Of a stretch of DNA of 64,000 bases, positions 14,183-35,900 are shown piece after piece. The notes below the pieces were generated by a model. It worked only from the letters and a program-made list of their open reading frames with translations, did no database searches and was not told where the DNA came from. The stretch comes from Mesaphorura yosii. Lineage: Eukaryota > Arthropoda > Collembola > Poduromorpha > Tullbergiidae. Position 1 is the stretch's first letter. Each line of letters begins with the position of its first letter. Where the stretch lies: NCBI GenBank assembly GCA_009869945.1, contig WIXG01000160.1, positions 62,001 to 126,000 of the forward strand, read 5' to 3'. Position numbers and translations under genes: made by a program.

Positions 14183-14974
14183 GCCTGATGCCTTCTTATC
14201 TAATCAAATTAAGTAACCGACTGAATCCCACTTAATGAGACAACCCAAACACAATTACCAAATGCAGCAGTAGTGCTTAAAGTGCTACGTTCCCATTCCA
14301 GAATTCATATCCTTCACCTTAATCATGGGCTTAATTAGGATGTGATAAACCTGCTTACCTTCCTTTGCGCTGTCCCGATTCCGATTCAGCAACACAGTAA
14401 TCAACTAATTAGTAGTGTAATTAACTTTTATCAGCTTTCTAACAAGTTTACAGTATCCGAACGCAAGTCGCAGATGCCGATTGCCGATTCTGAATTCTGT
14501 CAAGTAAGCGAGCAGTGTTTGAACTTGCCTCTCGCTAGCACCACACCTTGGCTGTGGAGTGACTAACACGACTCGAAGCCGTAGCCTTTTTGAATGTACA
14601 AATTACATAGGAACGTCTGCATTGTCATTTGCCACTGCACGAGTTGAATAAGGAAAAGCCCGAATTTTGTCGATACAAACACTGCGAGCGAAAAAGAAAG
14701 AAACCCACCCGAGAGACCCGAATTGTGAAATGACAGCGTAGAGAAAGTCAAGTCAAACTGCGGCACAAACACACACGAGTCGCGAATCAACAAGTCAGAG
14801 CCCGTGAAAGCACAGCTGGGCGAAAAGTGCAGCAGTCAGCTCGCGACCAACCAACCAGCCAGTCTTCTGTCGAAGTCGTGGACAACATCAGCGGTCAGCG
14901 TCTCTTTGTGTCCAGTGTCCGGTCCCTTTCTCCCCAGTGCATGTAAATCGGGAGTCAGTCTTCAGTAAATCACG
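14183..14974. promoter_or_regulatory. upstream region between PSMG1 (-) and RSK (+)
   Basis: About 0.8 kb between divergent start codons, expected to hold both promoters and 5' UTRs. No coding exon or strong core motif was recognised. Confidence 0.4.
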
Positions 14975-24484
<9,510 letters not shown>

Positions 24485-25609
24485 GATCCACGCCAACTTT
24501 ATGCATACTCCTGAACAATAATTCCAAATAACACTGTACTTTTAACTTTAACATTGTGATATTTTATTTATACTAAAACTAAGGTGTAGCTTAGCGTAGT
24601 CGGAATAATAATAATTGGAGTCATCGTAGTCCAAAGTAGAGTAGTTGTAGTTTTATTCTTCTCCATTCTCTTGTCTTCTTTACTCTTCTTAACAATATTT
24701 TATCGATTGTCTTTCTCGGTAACTTTTCAACGTGACAATTCCAATTCCACGTATTGCATTTACGTAATGTACTTAATTCTGAGATGCGATGAAATTCGAG
24801 TAAGCCAAAGTCTGAGTCGACACAGTAAAACAGGCGTGAGGCATTGCATTTAATATCGAGCACCCACCCGCGTGGCTTGGCGGAATCCATTCATTTCCCT
24901 CGCCGTCCTTTTAATTCATGGTGATGACGACGACGACTCCTTCGGATTAAGCGCGTCCTCAGCAGGTGTTGCGGATTTATTATTCATTCTCCATTGTGCT
25001 GCACGCACCGGATTCCTTTGATGGATCTCTTTTCATGTTTAGCATAAGCAGCAGGTGATCGCTGAATCAAAGCCCGGCCTTGCCGTCCGCAGTAATGCGG
25101 ATGAATAATGCAGTGTGGAGTGCGCTGCAGAGATGCCACTCGACTAGGCTTTCGCAGCTCAACGACCATCTTCCTCGCCACGGCGCGGCCACTGCCCACA
25201 ACAATTCTCAATGTCCACTTGTTCGCCCGCCCGCCCATTACCTCACTGATGCTTATGACAGACTGCTCAAGGCAGCTCTCGGCCATCTCCGCCTCGGGGG
25301 AATACAAGAGAAACACTTCACGCGTCCATTAACTGACCCACTCCAGAGCGTCCGATCTAGCGATGAGATGCACGTGTGAGCACTCTGTTTACATTGCCAC
25401 CCTCCTCAAACGGTAAATGGCACCATCAACGGCAGAGCAGCGGAGCGCCGTTGCCCATTTCAACGACGACATCTCAACGACAACGAAGCTGGAAATCGTC
25501 AGACGAATGGTGATAATTGTGATCATTTTCTCATGCTCTGATCTTCATCTGCTTCATTCTCAAAATACGATGAATCTACGATAAATGAAGGGTTTGCGTT
25601 GTCCAACGT

Positions 25610-25619
25610 CTAAAAATAG
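25610..25619. promoter_or_regulatory. MEF2-type site (CTAAAAATAG)
   Basis: Exact CTA(A/T)4TAG match, 243 bp from a second one, in the spacer upstream of the jelly-belly-like gene. Binding is inferred. Confidence 0.3.
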
Positions 25620-25852
25620 GTCTTTTGTTTTATGATGGCGATGCGATGCGGTCGAGATGAAAGGTAGACAGACGATTTCTCATTCGAGTCTCGTTCTGTG
25701 TCTATTTCTGGCCCGTGCCTGCCGTCCAGGTGGACCGACATGCCCATTCTCATTAAGACGAGTCGATACGCGCCGTGCAAGCAAAGAATAAAAGTCTTAG
25801 CGAAGAGATTACGTGCGAGAGTGCTGCTGTCGACGTGCGTGTTGATTGGCTC

Positions 25853-25870
25853 CTATTTTTAGCACAGCTG
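25853..25870. promoter_or_regulatory. MEF2-type site next to a CAGCTG E-box
   Basis: CTATTTTTAG at 25853-25862 is followed after two bases by CAGCTG at 25865-25870. MEF2 sites paired with myogenic bHLH E-boxes are typical of animal muscle enhancers. It lies about 4.1 kb upstream of the jelly-belly-like start. Enhancer function is inference. Confidence 0.35.
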
Positions 25871-28800
25871 GCATCAGAAGAAGAGAAACTTTCACCGCTT
25901 CTTTCATCTGCAAGAGAGGACCTGCCAAATTGGTGTAAATATTTAGGCGGACGCTGAGGAAAAGGGCACGGAGAGGAAATTAACTCGACTTCCGATCTAG
26001 TCGCCGACTTTAATTACGAGCACTGCTTCTTCGCGTGAATAATTTGGGCGGCGCAGCTTCCGACCACGAAGATCCGCATCGCGTGCGTGTTTTATGAAGG
26101 CCATAAACGCGGGTTCGTTCTCGGAAGGCGACGAACGGATGCGGAATTTGAATGAGACTGGCGCTTTGGCTGTGTGGGAGAAAGCAAGCACAGAGCTTGA
26201 GCGAGGGACGTGATTCATTTCGAGTGTAAATATTTGGAGCAGAATTTTAACAGCCTGGAGAGGAGTCTGCGACGAGCTGCTCAGTTGTTGATTGTACATT
26301 TAGATTTTATGTGTGTAAATATTATTACGACAAGATGATGATTTACTCGGAAGACGGCCCTGAGCTACAAATGCGGACGAACAACGTGAAGAAGAAGCGA
26401 AGGAAAAAGTATGTGCGACTGACCTCCGACCTTTCCATTGTACAAGTTGCAAAATTAAATTGCAGGGAATTAACAACTTTGCCATCGCCCTGTCTTTTTC
26501 TCTGCCATTCTTCTGCTCGTCACTATCGGCGTGGCATAAAAATCGTAATTAAAACTCGCATTGTCATTCGCGATTCGTGCACTGGGCGCAAAATAATAAT
26601 GAAATGACGAAATTGTTGTTTTATTCGCGATGTTTGCGTTGAAGCTGCTGGAAGGCTGGGGAAGTGGCCCACTACTTTTGCAATTCAGCTCTGCTCCCAC
26701 ACGGACCAAACTCGGCCCACTCCCTTCCCAGAACGCTGCACTGCTTCAACGTCAGCGACGACGGTCTGTCCCAAAACAATGTGCAAATTTATCCGCGAAT
26801 TGGAGTTCTAATTCAATTTGAACTGGGACTCGAATTCACCAGCACAACGATCGTCGCTATTTTGCGAAAAGATGCAATCACGGCCCGACGCTCAGCGCGT
26901 GGGTGCGTTTGCAGATGCTCATTTCGCATTTCGCGAGTCGGTCGGAGTCGTCATATTAAATTTCATTTGTACTTGTGCAGATTGCGTGCTTTGCTCTTTC
27001 TCGAAGCCCGAGGCATTTGCGAGTTGCGAATAAAAGAGCAGAGGAGGGAAGGGAAAGTCGGATTGGAATGAGAAAGTAATTTCGTTGTTTGTCAATTATT
27101 TTATTATTTCTCTCAGCTCGAATCCTCGGGGAAATACTCGCAGATTTCGACGTCTTGGCTTAGCTCGGCTTGGCATGGATCAAATGGGATTACGATGCTT
27201 GCCGAAAGTTCAAGATCAGCCACGCGAGGTCAGCCGTGTCCTCACTCTCCTCCCCGTAATTACGATCAGGAAGACATCAGACGGAAGGACCCTGCAACCG
27301 GCAAATCTCAACCCGCAATTCATAATTCAGCAAGAAATCTCATCAAAAATGCAAAAATCGAGCCGGTTAAGAGTAATGCAGCCAACTACCGGCTTGAGGC
27401 TCCTTTCTGAGAGTGAAAGCAGAGAACATGTGATCCAAAAGTCTCAGTTTCAATTCCATTTTCATTCATTCCATCTAAAATTTATTGCCAATTTCGTTTC
27501 TTATTACACACTGTCGTGGGAAGTTTCTTGAGAAGGAACAGATGCGAAGGAACTTTAAAATATCCACGTGAAGCCAGAATCAAGTAACAATTCATTTCGT
27601 GAATGACGATTCGCACTTCGGACCCACTCGCAGTGCCCTGTTTTGCAGTTTTGATCCTCTCCACTGCGAGTTCGTCACGCAAATTAAAATTAGACGAGAA
27701 TTAAAAGGAATTATTTATTCATGGTCATCGCACATGAAAGCCAGAGTGCAAAGCAACTAATTAAATTAAATGCCTACGCCAACTGCCTGCCAACTGCTCG
27801 AAGCTCAGTTTTATTAATAGCCCCAATTTGCAAAAACTCGTGCTCAAAGTTGCCGACTTCACGTTGAAGTTGTCGCTTCATCTGCAAATAATTAACGCCA
27901 TCTCAAACTCAACTCAACTCTTTTAAACTTGCCATTATCAATTTGCGAATTCGAAGCTGAATTTGCATTTTCCACAAAAAAGAACTTCCATGGAAGCTCT
28001 TGTTAAACTTGAAAATTGGCAATTTTGCAAAAAATTGCAAGTGTGAAGTCAATTTTCTCCTGTGAAGTGCAATCTTGGAAAAAGAATCACGCCAATAAAC
28101 GGCTCAATGCAGCGCCAAAGCAAATCAAAGTGAGCAAAAAGTTGCAAGTGACAGATAATTGCCAATTGCCGATTGTGACATGAAAATGTCCAAGTTTGCA
28201 GTGCGCTCTCGCTGATTATCGGAGGCAGCCAAGCGTGGCCGAATTACGCCAACTTTGGTTGGCAACTTTCTCCTTCGATCGTGCATTGGTGAATTGACGA
28301 CGCGCTTTCGTTGACTTGCAACTTGTGCCGTGTTTGGCGTAAATTAAGTGAAAGGAGCTCGCATTTTGGAAATCCGAAAATCCTTGGCGGGTTGTGAAAG
28401 CATTTACTTTGCCATTGAGTCGGATCAAGTTAACACTTTAAACCCGCTGCAATCCACAAACAGACAGGCAGAAAGGGAAAGAAGGACGGGCGCTGAATGC
28501 TTAATGCTGGCTGTCAGGCGAGGATGAGCGTGCGTGTGCTGATTTGATTTGGAACGACTGACAGGCGTCATTTCAACTGTAAAGTGTTTGTGCACGGTCG
28601 CTGGCATTTAACGGCCTCGTGCGAAGCCACGTCATGGATAATAAACGATGACAAAACGAGTTTGCGAGCCAGCTCGTGAATTTGGGTTTAAAATGCTCCT
28701 GAATTCTTTTCGGGAAAGGGCAAAGGCGAGCCTGCTCAGGTGCGCGGTTGTTTGGAGAGACAGTGTTTTGTACTTTCGTCGGGGAATGGTGACGTGATGG

Positions 28801-29172
28801 TTTTTAAGTAAAAGTTTTATGGAGCTTATATTTGGCCTTAGCCCATACTCCGTCCTCGAGAGACCTTTCCATCCATCCACCACACTCACAATTCACAGCA
28901 ACTCGCTTGCTACACACACAGCTGAATGCTGAATGCGGACGTGCAGTGCGACTTCGTGGAATTGCCTTACATGAACTCACGCCCGAAGTGAGCAGCAGCG
29001 CTCTGAAACTCATGTCCGCGTCCTGTCGCTCGCATTTCATTTCGATAATCCACTAAATTACCGCAGCCCGCAGCTCAGTCATCCTAAAAAGTACGTGCGC
29101 GTGTACAGCGTCGTGGCGGCCGTACGTGGGCGCACGAAACCACTTCCCAAACACGACGACTAACATGGCACA

Positions 29173-29196
29173 TGCCTGCCTGCCTGCCTGCCTGCT
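29173..29196. repeat. (TGCC)n microsatellite
   Basis: Short run of TGCC units, about five and a half copies with one interruption, upstream of the jelly-belly-like gene. Confidence 0.8.
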
Positions 29197-29921
29197 TGCC
29201 TCCTCGCCTCGCTCTGTGACATGTTCCACTTGGCCATGCCGGAGATTGACGGATTAACGAAGCCAGTCCGTCCGGCTGAAATGACAAATCAAATATTTTG
29301 AAACAGACGCGCACTTTGAAATGTGAAATTGTGACAGAGAACATGGCAAGGGAGAAAACGCGAAATTGGCGAGATGCGATGAGACTTTCTTTCTGATTGA
29401 GTTTTCTTTCGGAGGACGTGAACGAGAAAGAAAGAGTCGTCGAGAAAGAAGAAGAAAGAGCGCACAGAGCGAGGAGAAGAAGAGAAGAGAGCGAAGTGCG
29501 GGGGCGAGAAGCACGAACCGAGCCTACAACTGTCTTCTCAATGCTTGCCGTGACGTGCTGCTTTCTCCCTGCTGCGTGCGGACAAGCACAACGGCTGTGT
29601 TTCGGTTCCAGTGCAGTTCTGCTCAGAAGTTGCGGAGACACTCGACCGGGCACAACAACAACGACACACGACAAGACACCAAGCAGAGCATCACGCACGC
29701 ATCGACGACAATCGGGCACCACGACAGCGCAGTGACGAGACCAGCGACCAAGTGACCAAGTGACCAGTGACGAGCAGGATGTTGACATTCTCGTGCCAGT
29801 GAACAGGAAACAAAGACGAACGGAGTAGAGTAGAGCAACTGCCACGTGTCGAGTGATGATTGACTTTGAGCCGAGTGAGCAACAGGCGGTCACTTTTCCA
29901 CGTTGCGCCAAGACTAGAAGA

Positions 29922-32900
29922 ATGGCACGCGCCAGCAGACTCCGTTCCGTGGGCCTGCTCCTTCTCGGCGCGGCCGCCCTCCTCATCCTCAACCTCGACT
30001 TGGGTGTCCACGCCGCCACTCAGCAGCCAAAGACTCCGAACAGCGTACAGAGCAGCAACAGCAAATTTAGTAGCCAGTCCAAGAAGTCGCCCGACCCGCG
30101 TCCCAATCCCGCCTCCGCCGGCGACAAGGTGAAGAAGAGCAGCGCCCTGGGCGTCCACGGCCTGTACGAGGACCCGCGCCACAATGAAATTCTCAAGCAG
30201 ATTCAGGCCAAGCAGTTGAGCAGAGGCAAGGCCGGAAAGACGAGCGAGTACGGTAAGATCGCCAAGAGCCCCCACGTCGTTCCCTTCGGCCACGAGGAGG
30301 AGGACATCGAGCGCCTCCTCAAGGCTGCCGCGCGTCCTGCCCTCCCCGTCTGGGGCTTCCTGCCACACAGGGCCGGTGGAACACAGCGCGGGGCGCCTGA
30401 CGAGCGGAGACGCCTCCTGAAGAACGAACTCACGTACTGGCAGCAAGGAGGCATGATGGGCGACCAGCCGATGGCAGAGGAGGGAGGCGACGAGGACATC
30501 GGGGTCATGCTGGACGACGAGCGGCCCCTCAACACACATCACGACCGACCGAGCAGCCAATTGGCGTGGGGCGGGACTGGCGGACTGAGCCTCCAGCGGG
30601 CGAGTGCCAAGCGGTCGCCGGGATCGTCTCACTTATCACTGGGAATATCAACCGAGTTCCAGCCCTCGGCCCACTCCGCAGCCTTCGTCGGCGGGAGCGG
30701 CGGCTACGGCACGGCGGCCGACGGAAGACGCACGACGGAGGACCTCAAGCGAAGCCGACCTTACGATGTACCTCAAATCGGTAAGCAATCATTTCTCAGA
30801 AACTCAGCATGACTCATCGTCATTACCGTGACTGTTACTCACTCCGGACGACGGGAAGGACCAAACAGGGCAGAGCGAACAATGAGCGCGAGTGAAACCT
30901 GTTGCGAAATCAATGCAGTAATGGCCAGCGTCCGGATTTGTCATTGTCCGCGAGCTCATTGTGCGGATATCGATTTTACCATTGTCATTGCGGATTATAA
31001 ATAATCAATCCACGCAATGAAGAGCGCTGAACGAGCTGCCTCGCGAGTCGCGACTCTCGAAAGCGGTTTGTGGCCAATTAAATCCGGGTACGGGCAGTTA
31101 GAAGCTGTGCGGAACGAAAACAAGGTTGCCGACCGGACGAGGCACGAAAGATCAGGACCGCAAATCGCAAATTGGTCGAGGGTCGCGTAATCACCGCAAC
31201 ACAGCACGTCGAGCACAGTGCAGCGGTCAGGTTGTTGTGGTCAAGAGCGACCGTGCTAATAATCGCCTCTGCACATCTCGCTCTGGTCACATAGAAATCC
31301 AATTACTCTTCTTTCGTGAAAAGAGAAAAGAGAAAACAACTTTCCCCGCTTTCTCTTCGCGTCGATGCAATTCTATTTCGTGTATTTCGTGCGTAGGGTT
31401 GTCACTGGCTTAGCTTTTGTTATTGCCGACATAAAATCTCATCATTTTATTACCAAGTTCACATAAAGCAGGGCCCGTAACTCATTTCCCCTGTTCGCGT
31501 TCTGGTTTTTAGTTACGCAATCCATATATCCATTTTTATCTCATTTCATCGCAGCCCCATCCCATTTGCCGAAATGGATCAGAGCAGATGCTTGTCGCTC
31601 AGGCTTCTGCCTCCACAGCCAAAGAATAAAGCAAAGTGGGCGCAGGCAGGGCGAATAAAAGTATCTCCAGCGTTCGGTGTCCGACATGAACGCCTCTTAA
31701 TTGAGAGATAATTGTTCTCGCATCGTGTGTGGGCCGGCCGAACCTCCAAGTGGACTTTTCTACATTTGCCCGCAGAGAATGCAAAATGCAAAATTTCCAG
31801 TAGTTAATTGAGTTTCAAAAAGTTTTTAGTTTTTGTTCTGTTCGTGATTTTAATTGCTCCTGGCAGAATTTCGCTGCTCGTGAAATGCCACGAGTGTGAA
31901 TGACGGCCAGGCCCACGCGTGGACGGCCGCCATTTTGGGAGTGTGAGCGAGAAGCGGAGATAGGCTGGCTGCATCGGGCGTTGCGTTAAATTTCCCGTTG
32001 CTGGAATCAATTATTCACTGGTGTCGAGAATAAATGTCAGATGTAATGAGGGAGTAGTGCGGATGGGACGGAAGTGAGTGCCAAATTGCAGGTGTGCGAT
32101 ATTTTAATATTTCTCATTTCCCCCGTGCTCCATTTCCACCTACATCCAAGCCGGCTCGTAAATTCGCCACGGACGTCATCCGACCGAAACGTAAACGCAT
32201 TTCACGGTGGTTCATTTGCATAACAGGCTTCCTTTTCGCACCAGCCCCACAGCTCGCCTTTCTCTTTTCAATTAAAATAGGATGATCAAGCTGACTGCTT
32301 TTGTCATCGTCTTGGCGTTTCGGGTTGCAATGCAAATTGACATCACGCGAGATCAATCAAGCCACAGCCACGGCCGTGATCTTGCTCTTGTTTAATTAAA
32401 GTCGCCGTCCCTCGAGCATTACGTCTTGACTTTGTGTGGGAGGGAAGGAATTGGCAATCACGAATCCCAGCCAGTAATCCGACACGAACTTTTGTCTGAA
32501 TTTAATTAATTTCACGCACAAAAGACCTTCGGAGAAAGTGAAAGGGTTGAGGTCAGCAGCAGAGGAAATGGGCAAGCGAAGGGATCCGATTTCGGTGCGC
32601 AGGTGACTTGGCTGACGAGTGCAAACAAATTGAATGAATGATTAAATGTGCGAATTCGAATTAGCGCTCGTGTTTCGGTTGATTGACGTAATTCGTTAAT
32701 TGCAAACTGGGAAAGGCGAATGACGGACGGAGTGAACAATAAACAAGCGATTTATGATTTATTCTCTCGAGTGCAGCTCCGAGTGGCTTTGAATGGCGAC
32801 TGACGTCAGCCGCGTTTAATTTTACAGAATGAAGGACTCGAGTGGACAACGCGGCTCGCCTTGCGTCGCATCCACTTCATTTCTCCGTGCAATAATTGAC

Positions 32901-35900
32901 GAATTACGACTGGCGCCCGAAACGAGGTCGCACGGGCCAAAAATAGAAGCACGGGTCGTAAACGCGAACAGCGAACGGCACGCATTAAAATGAACATTAA
33001 TACAGACGTCAGGCAGGCAGGGAGGGCAGCGTCACGGCTGGCGCTGAGCTGGGCGTGAGAGTCCAACAAACTCAGGTTCGAAAGCACACGGGCCGAATGG
33101 GTCTTGGATATGGAGCGGAAACAATATTTGGAAACATGAGAGTCGGGAATCTAATAATAACGACGCTGGCCTGGCGCGTTATCTCACCACAAATCTCTTG
33201 CTTTCCCCGTGCTCGTGCCCCGCGTTATTATTGCATTACCTTTTAATCCCAAATGATGTGTTACGTATTAATGGAGAAATTCGACCAGCCACTACATGCT
33301 GTTCGCCCATGCACACGGGCTAAGCCAAGCTACCAGGCCACAGCCATAGCACTCGCTGTTGTACAGCGCGCACGTACAGCGACCGATAAGCGACAAGCTC
33401 TCGACGGCGGCCTTGTGGCAATGGCCCGCGAGTGGACTCGTGCCTATAAATAAAACTTCCAAAACAATCGCAATCATTTCTGACTGAAAAAGCCCAAGCC
33501 TTTTATTCCTCTACCTATTCCACATACGGCATGGCATTGGCAACCCGTATTAATTATGAATCGTGTATGGGCGCAGAGTGAAAGCAAGAGCAGAAGCAGG
33601 TGAAAGCACAGGCAGTAGGCAAGGCTCTCGCTCTGTGGTCATTACGTCGCATTACTCTGATGACGGCAATTATGCACGGCGAATGCCGATACGATGACCA
33701 ATTTGAGAGAGTCCGGCAGCACGGAGCCGCCGTCGAATGAAACGGAGTTCACCATGCACATAGCGCAGAGCACACACGAACAGAAGGAAACCGTTCCCAT
33801 TGTGTCGCTGTGCGCATTGTGTCGACCGTCCATTGTGTCATGAGAATGAATATTGATTGGTCTTTATTAAATTCACTCCGTTTATTTATACGGACGGGCG
33901 GGCGGAATTGGCTGACTATTTCAGGCGCCACGTCGCCATTACGGTAATTACCTTTCTCGCACAGCACCTGACTGTGCCTGTCGAAACACAATGCAGTGCG
34001 AGTGGACACTCGTCAGAATTACTCGAGAGGAAGAGCCGCCATCACACTAATTAAATCCGTGTCTTGTCGCCTTACGTCTCGGAGTTAGCACAACAAACTC
34101 GTTCACTCGGACGAGTCGGTTCATCATTCATAAAATACGTCGCCATGGCTCGGCTTTTTTTTTGACGGGCGCGGTTAGGTTGCGGACGAGTTGTGCCGGA
34201 GAGAGCAGGCAAAGTGGTTGTTGTGATTTATGACATTATCTTTTCAATTTATTCAGCATGTATCGTCGCTTGCCTGCCTGCCTGCCTGCTTTGTTGACTG
34301 AGATTTGAAATTTGCTTTCTCCTCAGTCGGCTCGTAACTCAATTGAATTTGGGCAACGAGCTCTGTGCTTTGCGTGCTTGCTATGGGAATTGGCCATCGC
34401 AATTGGGCTGACCTTTGAACAAGAGCGAGGGAGCGAGGAAGGAGTCTCTCTGACAATGTGGCCGGAGAGACTCCTTTCGTTGCATGCACAATGAGCACTT
34501 GGCTACATGGCCGGCCTGGCTTGAGTGGGAGGAAGTTGCCAATCAAGACGAATGGACGGACGAGGTCACTTCAACGCAATCCCGTTTGCGATGAATTGCA
34601 CCCCTTGCCTCCTGATTACGACTACCCACGTTCATCACATCGTGCATGATGACCAGATCGGAGCTGTCATTATCCACGCATCTTCCACGGCCCGCTGCCC
34701 AGCATCTCGCGCAGTTTTCGCGGTATTTTTCGGGTGAGCTGGACACGGGCGCGGATCGGCCCTGACACCCGTCCACGCGGCGTCCAGTAAATCTTTGTCA
34801 TTGATTTTGTGCATGGTTTCAGCCCATGCCGCTGCCGCTGAGTTATTAGAGTTATGGTCTTTTGAACTTTTTACTCGGCTGCTGTTTGCAGTCGAGTTCC
34901 GAGAAGATACAAAGCGTGTAATGGCAGGTACACAAAGAGAATGAAAAGTCATGAGGAGAGTAAGAAGTTGGTCCCACTTGGGAATTCGAATCGGAGAAAG
35001 ACAAGACAACTTTCTCAAAACTCGTTTGTTTGCCTTTCCTGCCCGTGTTTACACAGCACAGACCAGAAACACGAAATTCTAAAAATAAACACGCCGCGCC
35101 GTGCGTTCTGCCCGCATCCGTCCTTCACGACGCAGAGCCACCGAATTAGGCAAACCCGCAACGAGAGCCTGCCTGCACGGGTTGGGCACGGAAATCGATG
35201 GCAATTTGATCGGACCGGAACGGAATGGAAATGGGCATCATATTTTATTGTGTTTATTCAGCCACTCACACAAAACCATAAAAGCACGAAACGGCCGCTC
35301 ATAATCCGAAATGTGGTCGCTTAATGGCACGAATAAATCTCCGCTCACGCGCTCCACTCACGCTCCAACATTCCCTCATTCGCCATTGCTATTCATACGA
35401 TCATACACCTCATCGCTCGCGCTGTAGCCCGATTCCGACTCCGTCTTCTCTCCATTTCCCGATTTCCCCTTCAATCTGAGGCCAGCGCAGCGCACTAATT
35501 AGATCGAATTACGCGAATCGACCGGACTGCACTGCAACGGATTCGGCTTAATTAACGAGGACGGAGAACAGGTGCTCAGTGCACTGCATCTGAGGGTAAC
35601 ACACGAATAAGACGAATACAGGCTCGTGCAACGGGATCGATTACACGCACGGGAACGGGATGTACTCGTTGCATAATTAAACGACGGTGCAATTAACTCT
35701 GTTAATTAGAGCAAACATTGCTTACCGCGACTGCAACAAGGCCGAAAGCTCACAGCAAGGGAGAAAACAGCTCGCAAATTAATTAAGTAAGTGGATTTAA
35801 ATGTTAATTGCTTCTCATTTTCTTGACAAAAGCCCATGAGCGTTCGGTGCCGCCTCAGCCTTGCCCTCGACTGCACTCGACGCTTCGAAATGCGACACGA

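Larger units (their letters stand above)
24485..29921. other. intergenic region between RSK and jelly-belly-like gene
   Basis: About 5.4 kb with no exon I can support. Open frames are short, lack homology and carry no coherent splice signals. It starts with the RSK 3' UTR and ends with the 5' UTR and promoter of the jelly-belly-like gene; 29370-29920 is rich in AGAA and GA tracts. Two MEF2-type sites lie at 25610 and 25853. Confidence 0.5.

Noticed and set aside
26311-26410. Possible exon with a Lys/Arg-rich end and a GTATGT donor
   Set aside because: No partner exon, no domain and no acceptor support; likely chance in the intergenic region.
29084-30632. Two long minus-strand open frames (about 310 residues each) over the first jelly-belly-like exon
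   Set aside because: They are antisense shadows of a GC-rich coding exon: no domains, unlikely composition, and the plus strand has a clean signal peptide and donor.
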